A DNA stretch of 43,768 nt, taken from NCBI GenBank assembly GCA_027343785.1, contig DAHWKF010000109.1, positions 1-43,768 of the forward strand, read 5' to 3'. The DNA comes from Leptospirillum sp. (GTDB lineage: Bacteria; Nitrospirota; Leptospirillia; Leptospirillales; Leptospirillaceae). The position numbers were made by a program, and so were the translations under genes. Below the pieces are notes generated by a model, which worked only from the letters and a program-made list of their open reading frames with translations, was not told the DNA's origin and searched no databases. Of the stretch, positions 1-8,483 are shown in pieces (position 1 is the stretch's first letter; the number at the start of each line of letters is the position of its first letter).

Positions 1-1
1 T

Positions 2-232
2 TATACGGGAGACTCCCTCTGGCTCCACACCCATGTGGGCATCCAGTACCAGTTTCCCGCGATCCTGACGCTTTCTGCCGGCCTCTATGAGGGATACCCC
101 ACCGTCGGATTTGGACTCGATCTATGGGCCTTCGAAATCAATGGAAGTTACTACACCGAAGAGGCCGGCGTCGTTCCCGGGCAAAACCCCAACCATATCC
201 TCTCCCTGCAGGTCGCTTTCGGCTGGATGTAA
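2..232 (+). CDS. C-terminal fragment of a probable outer-membrane beta-barrel protein
   Basis: Only the last 76 codons are in the window, open from base 2 to the TAA at 230-232. The peptide alternates hydrophobic and polar residues in short strands (IQYQFPAILTLSAGL, TVGFGLDLWAFEINGSYYTEE, HILSLQVAFGWM) and ends in an aromatic-rich strand. That pattern is typical of the closing strands of outer-membrane barrels. The family cannot be named from this fragment. A GTG at 35 is an internal codon, not a convincing start. A strong hairpin terminator follows about 25 bases downstream, so this is the last gene of its transcript. Confidence 0.6.
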   Translation, partial: YTGDSLWLHTHVGIQYQFPAILTLSAGLYEGYPTVGFGLDLWAFEINGSYYTEEAGVVPGQNPNHILSLQVAFGWM

Positions 233-255
233 AGCCGGGAATTCTCCGGAAACGG

Positions 256-284
256 AAAAAGGGGCTCATGCGAGCCCCTTTCTT
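256..284. terminator. Bidirectional rho-independent terminator
   Basis: The stem GGGGCTC / GAGCCCC (261-267 and 272-278) has a four-base loop. It is flanked by a run of A on the left and a T-rich run on the right, so it can end transcription from both sides. It sits between the upstream plus-strand gene and the converging minus-strand rnc gene. Confidence 0.9.
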
Positions 285-316
285 ATGAAATCGGGAACAC
301 GTTCTTGCGGGGAGGA

Positions 317-1072
317 TTAACCCGACGGCTCTCTCCCGGAAGGACCAACATCCCTTGAAGTGCGGGCAAGTCGCTCCAGGGCATCTTTCGCCGCCTTTTG
401 TTCCGCTTCTTTCTTGGACCGTCCCGAGCCTTCCCCATAGATCTTTCCGCGAATAACCACCGCGATGTCGAACTCCTTCTGGTGGTCGGGCCCGCGCTGA
501 TCCTTGACCTGATAGACCGGGAGGGTTTCCAGTTCCCGCTGGCAGTATTCCTGCAAATCTGTCTTGTGGTCCTGGATGGAATCGACCTGTATGGTCTGTT
601 CGATCACGGATCGGAACTGCCCGATGATGAAAGTCCTCGCGGCGTCCAGCCCGCCATCCAGATAAATCGCTGCAATGATGGCCTCCAGCGCATCCGCAAG
701 GAGGGAGCTTTTTTCCCTTCCTTGCGTCAGCTCCTCCCCTTTGCCGATGTTGAGGAATCCGCCGATACCCAGTGAACGGGAGACAGATGCCAGCGTGGGT
801 TCGGATACGACCCGTCCCTTGAACTTGGAAAGAACGCCCTCGGGGTATTTGGGGAAGTTCACCATCAGGTACTCGGCGATCACGAGACCCAGGACGGTGT
901 CCCCCAGGAATTCCAGCCTCTCGTTGTTCCGGGTAACCCCGAGCCGGCGTCCTTCGTTCATGAAGGACTTGTGGGTCGTCGCCTCTTCCAGCAGGTCCAT
1001 CTTCCGGAAGCGATAACCGATCCGATCCTCAAGATCTCCCAAATCCCTTCCCGAATTTGTTTTTGGAATCAC
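317..1072 (-). CDS. rnc: Ribonuclease III
   Basis: This endonuclease cleaves double-stranded RNA and matures rRNA and some mRNAs. The 251-residue protein has the catalytic signature NERLEFLGDTVLG near residue 50 and the second acidic site in DALEAIIAAIYLDGG near residue 128. A double-stranded RNA-binding domain fills about 165-240 (DLQEYCQ to EAEQKAAKDAL). Length and domain order are normal. The start is a GTG at 1072 with no strong ribosome binding site, and a slightly later start is possible because family members often begin just before the RIGYRF segment. It is the last gene of the fab cluster, about 100 bases after fabF, the same order as in many bacteria. The terminator at 256-284 follows it. 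Confidence 0.95.
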   Translation of the reverse strand: MIPKTNSGRDLGDLEDRIGYRFRKMDLLEEATTHKSFMNEGRRLGVTRNNERLEFLGDTVLGLVIAEYLMVNFPKYPEGVLSKFKGRVVSEPTLASVSRSLGIGGFLNIGKGEELTQGREKSSLLADALEAIIAAIYLDGGLDAARTFIIGQFRSVIEQTIQVDSIQDHKTDLQEYCQRELETLPVYQVKDQRGPDHQKEFDIAVVIRGKIYGEGSGRSKKEAEQKAAKDALERLARTSRDVGPSGREPSG

Positions 1073-1171
1073 GGCATTTTTCAGGGAAACCCGGCATTTC
1101 GCAGGCTGATTCCCTGCTCCTGAAAGACGGTTAGGAAAACATTGAGAAGCGTGAGAAACATCCCTTCGGGT

Positions 1172-2431
1172 TCAGGATGCGGAAACCTTTCCGATCACAA
1201 GAGAAGCATTGGTTCCGCCGAAACCGAAGGAGTTTTTGAGGGCGGCTTTCAATTCGACGGGGCGGGCACCCTCTCGGACATAATCCAGGTCGCATTCCGC
1301 GTCGGGATTGTCCAGGTTGATTGTCGGAGGGACCATCCCGTCCCGCAGGGCCAGCAAGGTAAATATCGTTTCGATACCTCCGGCTCCCCCCAGAAGGTGG
1401 CCCGTCATCGACTTTGTCCCGCTGATCGCGATATTTCGCGCATGATCCCCGAACACCGTCTTGAGGGCAAGGGTTTCCAGCTTGTCGGCAAAAGTCGAAG
1501 TGGCGTGTGCGTTAATATGGCCGATGCTTTCTTTCGGAATCCCCGCATTGCGAATGGCCATCTCCATGCAACGGACGGCCCCTTCGGCGTCTTCCGGAGG
1601 CGAGGTGATATGATAACCGTCCCCGGTCAGCCCATAGCCCAGGATTTCTCCATAGATATTGGCTCCCCGGGAACGGGCGCTTTCATATTCTTCCAGAACC
1701 ACAACCCCGGCACCTTCACCCAGCACGAACCCGTCCCGGTCCTTGTCGAATGGACGACTGGCCCTTTCCGGCTCGTCGTTTCTGGAGGAGAGCGCCCGCG
1801 CCGCGGCGAACCCGGCCACGGTCAGGTCGGACATGGCGGACTCGCTTCCGCCCGCGATCATGACATCCGCATCACCCCGACGAATGATGTGGTAGGCGTC
1901 CCCGATGCAATGGGTGCCTGTCGCGCACGCACTCACGGCACAGGAGTTGGGACCCCGCGCGCCCAGATGAATGGCGATCTGGCCCGAAGCCAGGTTGATG
2001 ATCACCATGGGAATAAAAAAGGGGGAAACCTTTCGGGGCCCCCCATCCAGCAATGCCTGGTGATAAAACTCGATACCCGGCAGGCCACCGATACCGCTTC
2101 CGACATACACACCCACCATGTCCCTGTTGGATGGGTCAATGGTGAGGCGTGCGTCGTCCACAGCCATTTTCGCGGCTGCCAGGGCGTAATGAATAAAAGT
2201 ATCCATTTTCTTGACGTCTTTCCGGTCCATCCACTGGGCCGGGTCGAAACCCTTGACCTCGGCACCGATCGTCACCGGAAAACCGGTCGTATCGAAACGG
2301 GTGATCTGCCCGACACCGGATTGACCCGCCAGGAGATTTTTCCAGGTCTCCGAGGCGGTGTTTCCGAGAGGGGTCACCATTCCAACCCCTGTCACGACAA
2401 CTCTACGAGGTGCCTGGGGGGTTGGAACCAT
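1172..2431 (-). CDS. fabF: Beta-ketoacyl-ACP synthase II (FabF)
   Basis: It condenses malonyl-ACP with acyl-ACP in the elongation cycle of fatty acid synthesis. The Cys-His-His catalytic set is visible: Cys in SCAVSACATGTHC, His in INAHATSTFADKLE and His in GHLLGGAGGIETI. A C-terminal SFGFGGTNASL segment is also typical of the family. The 419-residue length is normal. I place the start at the ATG at 2431 rather than the TTG one codon upstream, because the ATG overlaps the acpP stop as TGATG. That overlap suggests translational coupling to acpP. No odd features are seen. Confidence 0.97.
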   Translation of the reverse strand: MVPTPQAPRRVVVTGVGMVTPLGNTASETWKNLLAGQSGVGQITRFDTTGFPVTIGAEVKGFDPAQWMDRKDVKKMDTFIHYALAAAKMAVDDARLTIDPSNRDMVGVYVGSGIGGLPGIEFYHQALLDGGPRKVSPFFIPMVIINLASGQIAIHLGARGPNSCAVSACATGTHCIGDAYHIIRRGDADVMIAGGSESAMSDLTVAGFAAARALSSRNDEPERASRPFDKDRDGFVLGEGAGVVVLEEYESARSRGANIYGEILGYGLTGDGYHITSPPEDAEGAVRCMEMAIRNAGIPKESIGHINAHATSTFADKLETLALKTVFGDHARNIAISGTKSMTGHLLGGAGGIETIFTLLALRDGMVPPTINLDNPDAECDLDYVREGARPVELKAALKNSFGFGGTNASLVIGKVSAS

Positions 2432-2661
2432 CAAACGCGCTCGCTGATATAATCGATAGCGTTCTGTACGGTGGCGATCTTTTCGGCGTCTTCATCCGGA
2501 ATCTCGATTCCGAACTCTTCTTCCAGCGCCATGACCAGTTCAACGGTATCGAGGGAGTCGGCTCCCAAATCCTCCACAAAACGGGATTCAGGGTTGACCT
2601 CTTCGTCTTCAACGCCCAACTGCTCCGCGATAATCTTTTTGACGCGCTCCTCAATAGCCAT
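2431..2661 (-). CDS. acpP: Acyl carrier protein
   Basis: This small acidic 76-residue carrier holds growing acyl chains on a phosphopantetheine arm. The attachment serine lies in the DSLDTVEL motif near residue 37, in the usual GADSLD context. The start at 2661 is chosen because a strong purine-rich ribosome binding site (GAGGAGGAAGG, bases 2669-2679 on the complement) sits about 7 bases upstream; an open frame upstream of this is not family-like. This strong site fits the high expression normal for ACP within the fab operon. The stop overlaps the fabF start. Confidence 0.97.
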   Translation of the reverse strand: MAIEERVKKIIAEQLGVEDEEVNPESRFVEDLGADSLDTVELVMALEEEFGIEIPDEDAEKIATVQNAIDYISERV

Positions 2662-2741
2662 AAAGAAACCTTCCTCCTCAAACATCCGGACCCTGTTCAT
2701 TTCGGGAATCGGGCGGGTCTGGCCCCAGCACTCCCACTACA

Positions 2742-3506
2742 TCAGACGAGAGCCATTCCCCCATTGACATGGAGAGTCTGGCCCGTCACAAATCCCGCTT
2801 CACGGGATACAAGATAACGGACGGCATAGGCGATTTCCTCCGCCTTTCCGAACCGCCCCACCGGTATATGCTCAAGCGCCTTTTCCCGGACCCTGTCCGG
2901 AAGGACACCTGTCATGTCGGTTTCGATAAAGCCCGGAGCCACCACATTCACGGTGATCCCCCGGGACGCCACTTCCAGCGCAAGGCTTTTGGACAGGGCC
3001 ACCAGCCCTCCCTTGGAGGCCGCGTAGTTGGCCTGTCCGGCATTGCCCGTCGTTCCGGAAATCGAAGAGATCGAGACGATGCGGCCATACCGGTTTTTCA
3101 TCATCGCCTTGACCGCCTTTCTCATAAGGCGGAATGCTCCCAGAAGATTGGTCACGATGACTTCCGTGAACTCTTCGTCCTTCATACGGACGACAAGACC
3201 GTCACGCACGATGCCCGCATTGTTCACCAGAATATCAATGCGCCCCGAACGATTCAAGAGAGCGTCAAGTCCTTTTTCGATGGAATCTCCATCCGCTACG
3301 TCCAGGGGAAGCAAAAAAGCTTTTCCCCCTCCGGATGCCGCCATCTCTTTTTCCATCTCCGGGGTAACCTGCCGAACCCCGTACCAGACCTCGGCACCTT
3401 CAGCCAGGAGGCAATCGGCAATGGCCCGGCCGATTCCGCGCGAAGCCCCGGTGACAAGTGCTACCTGTCCCGAAAGCATGCGTGTCTTTTCCGAGGGTTC
3501 CGCCAT
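2742..3506 (-). CDS. fabG: 3-oxoacyl-ACP reductase (FabG)
   Basis: This NADPH-dependent short-chain dehydrogenase reduces beta-ketoacyl-ACP. The nucleotide-binding TGASRGIG is near the N-terminus, NNAG lies mid-protein and the catalytic YAASK follows a serine-rich ISSISG stretch. The C-terminal GFVTGQTLHVNGGM is also standard. The 254-residue start at 3506 is selected because its ATG overlaps the fabD stop as TGATG. A longer in-frame extension would run through fabD and looks like non-native sequence. It lies between fabD and acpP, the classical order. Confidence 0.97.
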   Translation of the reverse strand: MAEPSEKTRMLSGQVALVTGASRGIGRAIADCLLAEGAEVWYGVRQVTPEMEKEMAASGGGKAFLLPLDVADGDSIEKGLDALLNRSGRIDILVNNAGIVRDGLVVRMKDEEFTEVIVTNLLGAFRLMRKAVKAMMKNRYGRIVSISSISGTTGNAGQANYAASKGGLVALSKSLALEVASRGITVNVVAPGFIETDMTGVLPDRVREKALEHIPVGRFGKAEEIAYAVRYLVSREAGFVTGQTLHVNGGMALV

Positions 3507-4429
3507 CACTTTGCCCCCGCCTTTCCCGCCGTATCGGTCGCTTCCCAGCGACAGGCATCCGAAATCCTTTTGCCCAGTCCGGTCAAAACCGTCCCTGGCC
3601 CCATCTCGACAAATTCTTCCACACCGAGACGGATGACCTCCCGGATCGAATCTTCCCACAGCACAGGTGACGTGATCTGCCGCAGGAGACGGTCTTTCAG
3701 CTCGGCCGGATCACTGGAGGAAGAAGCCGTCACGTTGGAAACAACAGGGGCATGGGGTCTTTTCCAGCCTATCCCGTCCAGAACGTCCCGCATTTTCCGA
3801 GCCGCAGGCTCCATGAGTGGCGTATGGGAGGGGACGGAGACAGCCAGAGGAACGACCTTCCTGGCTCCTTTCGCCCGCAGGGCATCCATGGCCTGCCTCA
3901 TCTTTTCTCGGGACCCGGCAATGACAATCTGTCCCGGACTGTTGAGATTGGCCATTCCGGCAAACTCCCCCTCTCCTGAAGGTCCCAGCCCCTCCAGCAC
4001 AGACTGGAGGGCATCCCGCTCCATCCCCAGAACGGCAGCCATCTGGCCGGCTCCCTCAGGAACGGCTCCCTGCATGGCCTTCCCCCTCAGATGGACGGCG
4101 TGAATCGCCTCCCCGAACGTGAGAGAGCCGGCCATCACAAGCGCAGAATACTCTCCCAGAGAATGTCCGAGGAAGAAATCCGGACGGGGGAAGCCTTCAC
4201 GAATCTTCCTTTCGGCAACCAGCACGCTGACAACGAGCAGCGCCGGCTGGGTCCATTCGGTCTGGTCGAGCAGGTGGTCCGGATCCTCACCGATCAGCTT
4301 TCTGATCGGATATCCTAAAATTTCCGACGCTTCATCCAGCCACACCTGATCCTCGGGATGATTGACCAGATGGGACATGCCCCGGTACTGGGACCCCTGT
4401 CCCGGAAAGATCCAGGCTCTTTTTCCCAT
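3506..4429 (-). CDS. fabD: Malonyl-CoA:ACP transacylase (FabD)
   Basis: It transfers malonyl groups from CoA to ACP, feeding FabH and FabF. The N-terminal FPGQGSQ oxyanion loop, the nucleophile in GHSLGEYSAL near residue 90 and the catalytic His in VPSHTPLM are all present. The ATG at 4429 is preferred over one six codons upstream: AGGTGA lies 7 bases before it, and MGKRAWIFPGQG matches the usual family start. It begins 7 bases after the fabH stop. The 307-residue length is normal. Confidence 0.96.
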   Translation of the reverse strand: MGKRAWIFPGQGSQYRGMSHLVNHPEDQVWLDEASEILGYPIRKLIGEDPDHLLDQTEWTQPALLVVSVLVAERKIREGFPRPDFFLGHSLGEYSALVMAGSLTFGEAIHAVHLRGKAMQGAVPEGAGQMAAVLGMERDALQSVLEGLGPSGEGEFAGMANLNSPGQIVIAGSREKMRQAMDALRAKGARKVVPLAVSVPSHTPLMEPAARKMRDVLDGIGWKRPHAPVVSNVTASSSSDPAELKDRLLRQITSPVLWEDSIREVIRLGVEEFVEMGPGTVLTGLGKRISDACRWEATDTAGKAGAK

Positions 4430-4436
4430 GGTACGC

Positions 4437-5468
4437 TCACCTGCCAACGGAACCTCCCGGATGGCCTTTCCATGTCACGATACCACTTCCCCATGTCACT
4501 CCGCTTCCGAAGGCTGTCAGGAGAAGCCTGTGACCGGGCCGGATCCTTTTGTCCCGCACGGCCTCGTCCAGTGCCATAGGGATGGAGGCGGCGGACGTGT
4601 TTCCATACCGGTCGATATTGACGACAAACCGTTCGAGAGGGATTTCGAGACGATCGGAAAGCGCTTCCAGAATCCGGATGTTCGCCTGGTGAGGAACGAC
4701 CCAGTCCACTTCGGAGACGCCGATCCCCTCCTCTTTCAGCACTTCCCGCACAGATTCTTCCAGGGTCCGGACGGCCATCTTGAATGTTTCCGCACCTTTC
4801 ATCCGGATGGTACATTCGTTTCCGGCGGGCTTACCGGCAATCACCGGCTGTCTCGATCCGCCTCCGGGAACATGGATCAGATCCCAGAAACGGCCGTCTG
4901 CGTGAAGTTTGATCGTCCCCACACCTGCCTCACCCTCATGGTCTGACCTGCCGAGGACAACCGCCCCGGCTCCATCACCGAACAGAATACAGGTCGAGCG
5001 GTCCGTCCAGTCGATAAAGCGGCTCATGACTTCCGCCCCGATGACCAACAAGGTCTCGCATTGGCCGGAGCGGACCATGCTGTCGGCAACCTTCAGCGCG
5101 TACATGAATCCGGAACACACCGCGTTGACATCAAAGGCGAATGTGCCGGGAATTCCAAGTCCCGCCTGGACAAGACAAGCCGTCGACGGAAATGTCATGT
5201 CCGGAGTTGCCGTCGCAACAATGATCCCGTCCAGTCCCGACGGTTCGATGTTCGCGTCCTGCAAGGCGAACCGGGCCGATTTCAGGGCCAGGTCAGCGGT
5301 CGACTCTCCGGGGGAGGCCATTCGCCTTTCCCGTATCCCGGTCCTCTCCCGGATCCAGAGGTCGGATGTCTCGACCTTTTCCGCCAGGTTGTCATTGGTG
5401 ACAACGGTGTCCGGAGCGCAGGCCCCGACCCCCAGGATCAGGCTCCGTATCGGCCGAAGAGGGATCAT
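4437..5468 (-). CDS. fabH: Beta-ketoacyl-ACP synthase III (FabH)
   Basis: It starts fatty acid synthesis by condensing acetyl-CoA with malonyl-ACP. The Cys nucleophile is in NAVCSGFMYAL, the His in VPHQANIRI and the Asn in YGNTSAASIP, giving the Cys-His-Asn set. The N-terminal LGVGACAPDTVVTN is also family-like. The start at 5468 is chosen because its ATG overlaps the plsX stop as ATGA, which implies coupled translation. The longer open frame upstream is an artefact inside plsX. The protein is 343 residues, slightly longer than the E. coli enzyme. Confidence 0.96.
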   Translation of the reverse strand: MIPLRPIRSLILGVGACAPDTVVTNDNLAEKVETSDLWIRERTGIRERRMASPGESTADLALKSARFALQDANIEPSGLDGIIVATATPDMTFPSTACLVQAGLGIPGTFAFDVNAVCSGFMYALKVADSMVRSGQCETLLVIGAEVMSRFIDWTDRSTCILFGDGAGAVVLGRSDHEGEAGVGTIKLHADGRFWDLIHVPGGGSRQPVIAGKPAGNECTIRMKGAETFKMAVRTLEESVREVLKEEGIGVSEVDWVVPHQANIRILEALSDRLEIPLERFVVNIDRYGNTSAASIPMALDEAVRDKRIRPGHRLLLTAFGSGVTWGSGIVTWKGHPGGSVGR

Positions 5469-6460
5469 CCGACAATCTCCGGGGACATTTCCAGCGATAT
5501 GCGACCGACCGTCCCTTGCCGGACCACATCCCGGGCCACCCGGAAGGCGCTCAGGATGGCCCGGCGATCGGAACGTCCATGACAGATAAAAAAGGGGGCG
5601 TTGACACCGAGGAGGGGGGCACCGCCATATTCGGCGTAATCCGTTTTTTTCCGGAGGGACCGGAAGGACCTTTTCATCAGGAGACCGCCCGCCCGGGAAA
5701 GAATGGTCGACGAAGCGGCCTGACGGATCATGGAAAAAAATGCCTCCGCAAGACCTTCGGAGGTCTTCAGGACGACATTTCCGACAAATCCGTCGCACAC
5801 CACCACGTCCGCCGCCCCCCGGAAGAGATCCTTCCCTTCGACATTTCCGATAAAGGGCAGACCGGACGTCCTGAGCAGTTCGTGTGTTTCCCGCACCAGA
5901 TCATTGCCTTTCGTCTCCTCTTCCCCGTTTGACAGGAGGGCGACACGGGGAGACGAGAGACCGAGGGCCGTGCGGGCGTAATGGAATCCCATCCGGGCGA
6001 ACTGCTGAAGGTGAATGGGCTTGCAATCGACGTTGGCTCCGGCATCTACAAGAACAAAGGCGCCGGTGAGATGGGGAAGGACTGCGGCTATGGCCGGCCG
6101 GTCGACGCCCGGGATCCGGCCCAGGACCAGAAGGGCCGAGGCCATCGCTGCACCGGTATGCCCGGCGGAGATCGCCGCCTCCACCTGGCCGTCTCGCAAT
6201 ATCTCGGCGGCAACCCAGACGGACGCACCTTTTTTTTTGCGCACATCTGTAGCCGCGTCATGCATGGAAATCATGTCCGGAGCATGGACAATGTGAAAGG
6301 GGACGGAGGAAACGCCGAGTTCCCGGATGGCGGATTCGAGATGGGACTTGTCTCCGACCAGGATGGGCTCAATATCAAACTCCCGATACGCATCGGAAGC
6401 TCCGAGAATAAGGGGGGAAGATCCCAAGTCACCGCCCATGGCGTCAATTGCGATCTTCAT
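5465..6460 (-). CDS. plsX: Phosphate acyltransferase PlsX
   Basis: It makes acyl-phosphate from acyl-ACP, the first committed donor for PlsY-dependent phospholipid synthesis. The N-terminal IAIDAMGGD signature, the SAGHTGA stretch and the C-terminal GGAPLLGVNAPFFICHGRSD are diagnostic. The 331-residue length is usual. It sits 12 bases after rpmF and overlaps fabH by four bases. This gives the conserved rpmF-plsX-fabH order that couples ribosome and membrane synthesis. Confidence 0.96.
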   Translation of the reverse strand: MKIAIDAMGGDLGSSPLILGASDAYREFDIEPILVGDKSHLESAIRELGVSSVPFHIVHAPDMISMHDAATDVRKKKGASVWVAAEILRDGQVEAAISAGHTGAAMASALLVLGRIPGVDRPAIAAVLPHLTGAFVLVDAGANVDCKPIHLQQFARMGFHYARTALGLSSPRVALLSNGEEETKGNDLVRETHELLRTSGLPFIGNVEGKDLFRGAADVVVCDGFVGNVVLKTSEGLAEAFFSMIRQAASSTILSRAGGLLMKRSFRSLRKKTDYAEYGGAPLLGVNAPFFICHGRSDRRAILSAFRVARDVVRQGTVGRISLEMSPEIVG

Positions 6461-6472
6461 CCTTAAAGGGAG

Positions 6473-6655
6473 CTAGCCGTTCTTGGTCCTGAGAACAGTC
6501 CGATTTCTGTAAATCCCGCAGGACAGACAGACATAGTGAGGCTTTTTGGTCATCCCGCAATTCGGACAGGTGACGGCCGGACCGGCGACAAGCTTCTTGT
6601 GGGTCCGTCTTTTGTCCCGACGCGTACGGGAAATTTTGGTTTTTGGATGAGCCAT
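6473..6655 (-). CDS. rpmF: 50S ribosomal protein L32, zinc-binding form
   Basis: This 60-residue basic ribosomal protein has N-terminal MAHPKTKISRTRRDKRR and two CxxC pairs (CPNC and CLSC), the zinc-ribbon form of L32. Zinc-free paralogues lack these cysteines, so translation here probably needs zinc. The ATG at 6655 is used rather than a TTG one codon upstream. It lies about 50 bases after the DUF177 gene and just before plsX, a widely conserved arrangement. Confidence 0.95.
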   Translation of the reverse strand: MAHPKTKISRTRRDKRRTHKKLVAGPAVTCPNCGMTKKPHYVCLSCGIYRNRTVLRTKNG

Positions 6656-6706
6656 CAATTACTCCTTCTGGTTGAACTTGTTTCCGGACTGGAACGTATT
6701 GCACGA

Positions 6707-7198
6707 CTACCCCACCGGGCAGCGGCAGGCGCCCTTCCGGAGGTTTTCCCCACAAACCGGACAAAGCCCGGGACAATCTTCGGAGCAGAGCGGATATTCC
6801 GGAAGGTCGGTCAAGACGAGTTCCCGAATCCAGGGGACCAGATCGACCTGTCCGTTATCCCCATATTGCTCGTGTTCCGGGTATGTTTCTCCCCCTTGCT
6901 TTCTGTGCAGAAAATGGGCGTATTCCCGGACAGTCCCCCGTGTGCAGAATATTTCAAGACAACGGACACAAACCTGATCCAGCGCGTAATCAACCCGGGA
7001 AAAAACATTCACTTCCGTCCCGTGCCGACTGATCGTGCCCTCGACCTGGAGGGGCTCCCCCCTGAGGGATCCGTCATCAAACGCATCGGCGGAAAGGACG
7101 ACAGAGAAAGAATCTTCGGTAGCCCGACGCTGGTCGGGAATCCGGTCTATCTGGAATTTGAGTTCAAGAACAGCTGATTCTATCGGTCGGTCCTGCAC
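6707..7198 (-). CDS. DUF177 (YceD-like) protein
   Basis: This 163-residue protein matches the DUF177/YceD family that commonly precedes rpmF. Relatives are linked to 23S rRNA accumulation. The central VCVRCLEIF and the C-terminal cysteine-rich CPGLCPVCG and GACRCPVG are the conserved metal-binding-like motifs. The start is a GTG at 7198 with GAGG about 8 bases upstream, just 3 bases beyond the proS stop, so the two are probably cotranslated. Its exact biochemical role is not shown by the sequence. Confidence 0.88.
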   Translation of the reverse strand: MQDRPIESAVLELKFQIDRIPDQRRATEDSFSVVLSADAFDDGSLRGEPLQVEGTISRHGTEVNVFSRVDYALDQVCVRCLEIFCTRGTVREYAHFLHRKQGGETYPEHEQYGDNGQVDLVPWIRELVLTDLPEYPLCSEDCPGLCPVCGENLRKGACRCPVG

Positions 7199-7201
7199 CT
7201 G

Positions 7202-8470
7202 TCAAGCCTCCGGCAGGGGGGCCTGGGCGAGGCGGGAGAGAAGCGACGGGACTTCCGTCAACGGAGCGACAACTCTCTCGCCCGTCCGGCGGATCTTGAT
7301 TTCTCCGTTACCTTTCTCCACATGACGCTCCCCCAGAATCACCTGGAAAGGAAATCCCCGGAGATCCGCGTCCTGGAACTTGATTCCCGGACGCACTTCC
7401 CTGTCATCAAAATAGACTTCATCGGGCCATAACGACTCGATGGAGGCCAGGAGAGCCAGAACCTCCGGTTTTTCAGCCATCCCGGGGCCCAACGGAAGGA
7501 TGGCCGTCCGGTAAGGGGCAATGGGTACCGGCCACACAATCCCCTGCCCGTCATGGGCCTGTTCGATAGCCGCCGCCATGATCCGGGAAACACCGATACC
7601 GTAGCAGCCCATGAAGAATGGAATTTCGTTTCCGGAGGCGTCAAGGAAGGTCGTTTCCATCTTCGCGCTGTACTTGTGGCCCAGATAAAAGACGTGTCCG
7701 ACCTCGATCGCCGTCCGGCTGCTGACGGAAGCACCGCAGTGCGGACAAACCCGGGCATCCGGGGCCTTTTCGATATTGGAGGCCCAGGAACATTTTTCGC
7801 AGGAAATGACAGTATCTTCCCCCGAATCGGCCATCACCATGAATTCATGGGACAGGTTTCCGCCAATCAGCCCGGAATCGGCCTCCACCATCCGGTGTTC
7901 AAGTCCAAGACGAAGGAATATACGCGCATAGGTTTCCTGCATCCGGACATAGATCTGCCGGGCATCGTCTTCGGACGCACTGAACGAATAGGCGTCCTTC
8001 ATGATAAACTCCCTTCCCCGGAGTATCCCGAAACGGGGGCGGCGTTCATCCCGAAATTTTGTCTGGATCTGGTAGGGCAGAAAAGGCAGCTGGCGGTAGG
8101 AGCGGACCAGCTGGGACACCAGGTCCGTGATGACTTCCTCATGTGTCGGACCCAGGGCGAACGGACGTTCATGACGATCCGCAAGCCTGAAGAGTTCCGG
8201 TCCATAAGCCTGCCACCTGCCCGTCTTTTCCCAGAGGTCCGAAGGCTGCAGTGCTGGAAGCAGGACCTCCTGGCCGCCGGCCCTGTTCATCTCCTCCCGG
8301 ATAATGTTTTCGATCTTCCGGAGGCTGCGGATCGCCATGGGGAGGTAAGAATAGACGCCCCCTGCCAGTTTGCGAACCAGTCCGGCACGCAGCATGAGGC
8401 GATGACTCACCACCTCCGCTTCTGCCGGTTCTTCATGCAGGGTCTGAATCGGATCGGCTGATGCCCTCAA
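7202..8470 (-). CDS. proS: Prolyl-tRNA synthetase, compact form lacking the editing insertion
   Basis: It charges tRNA-Pro. Class II motifs are seen in RAGGQEVLLP, in the GPTHEE loop and in MGCYGIGVSRIMAAAIEQ near the end of the catalytic core, followed by the C-terminal anticodon-binding domain. The 422-residue length is short, because the roughly 180-residue INS editing domain normally found after the ANIEKA segment is absent. A short CEKC...CPHC linker stands there instead, possibly binding zinc. The likely start is a TTG at 8470, giving LRASADPIQTLHEEPAEAEVVSH. The longer frame upstream lies inside ispG and is rejected. The gene begins 13 bases after the ispG stop. Confidence 0.93.
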   Translation of the reverse strand: MRASADPIQTLHEEPAEAEVVSHRLMLRAGLVRKLAGGVYSYLPMAIRSLRKIENIIREEMNRAGGQEVLLPALQPSDLWEKTGRWQAYGPELFRLADRHERPFALGPTHEEVITDLVSQLVRSYRQLPFLPYQIQTKFRDERRPRFGILRGREFIMKDAYSFSASEDDARQIYVRMQETYARIFLRLGLEHRMVEADSGLIGGNLSHEFMVMADSGEDTVISCEKCSWASNIEKAPDARVCPHCGASVSSRTAIEVGHVFYLGHKYSAKMETTFLDASGNEIPFFMGCYGIGVSRIMAAAIEQAHDGQGIVWPVPIAPYRTAILPLGPGMAEKPEVLALLASIESLWPDEVYFDDREVRPGIKFQDADLRGFPFQVILGERHVEKGNGEIKIRRTGERVVAPLTEVPSLLSRLAQAPLPEA

Positions 8471-8483
8471 GACGGCACCCTGA

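Noticed and set aside
1142..2452. Long plus-strand open frame opposite fabF
   Set aside because: Its protein is low in family resemblance, while the minus strand reads as a complete FabF with catalytic motifs.
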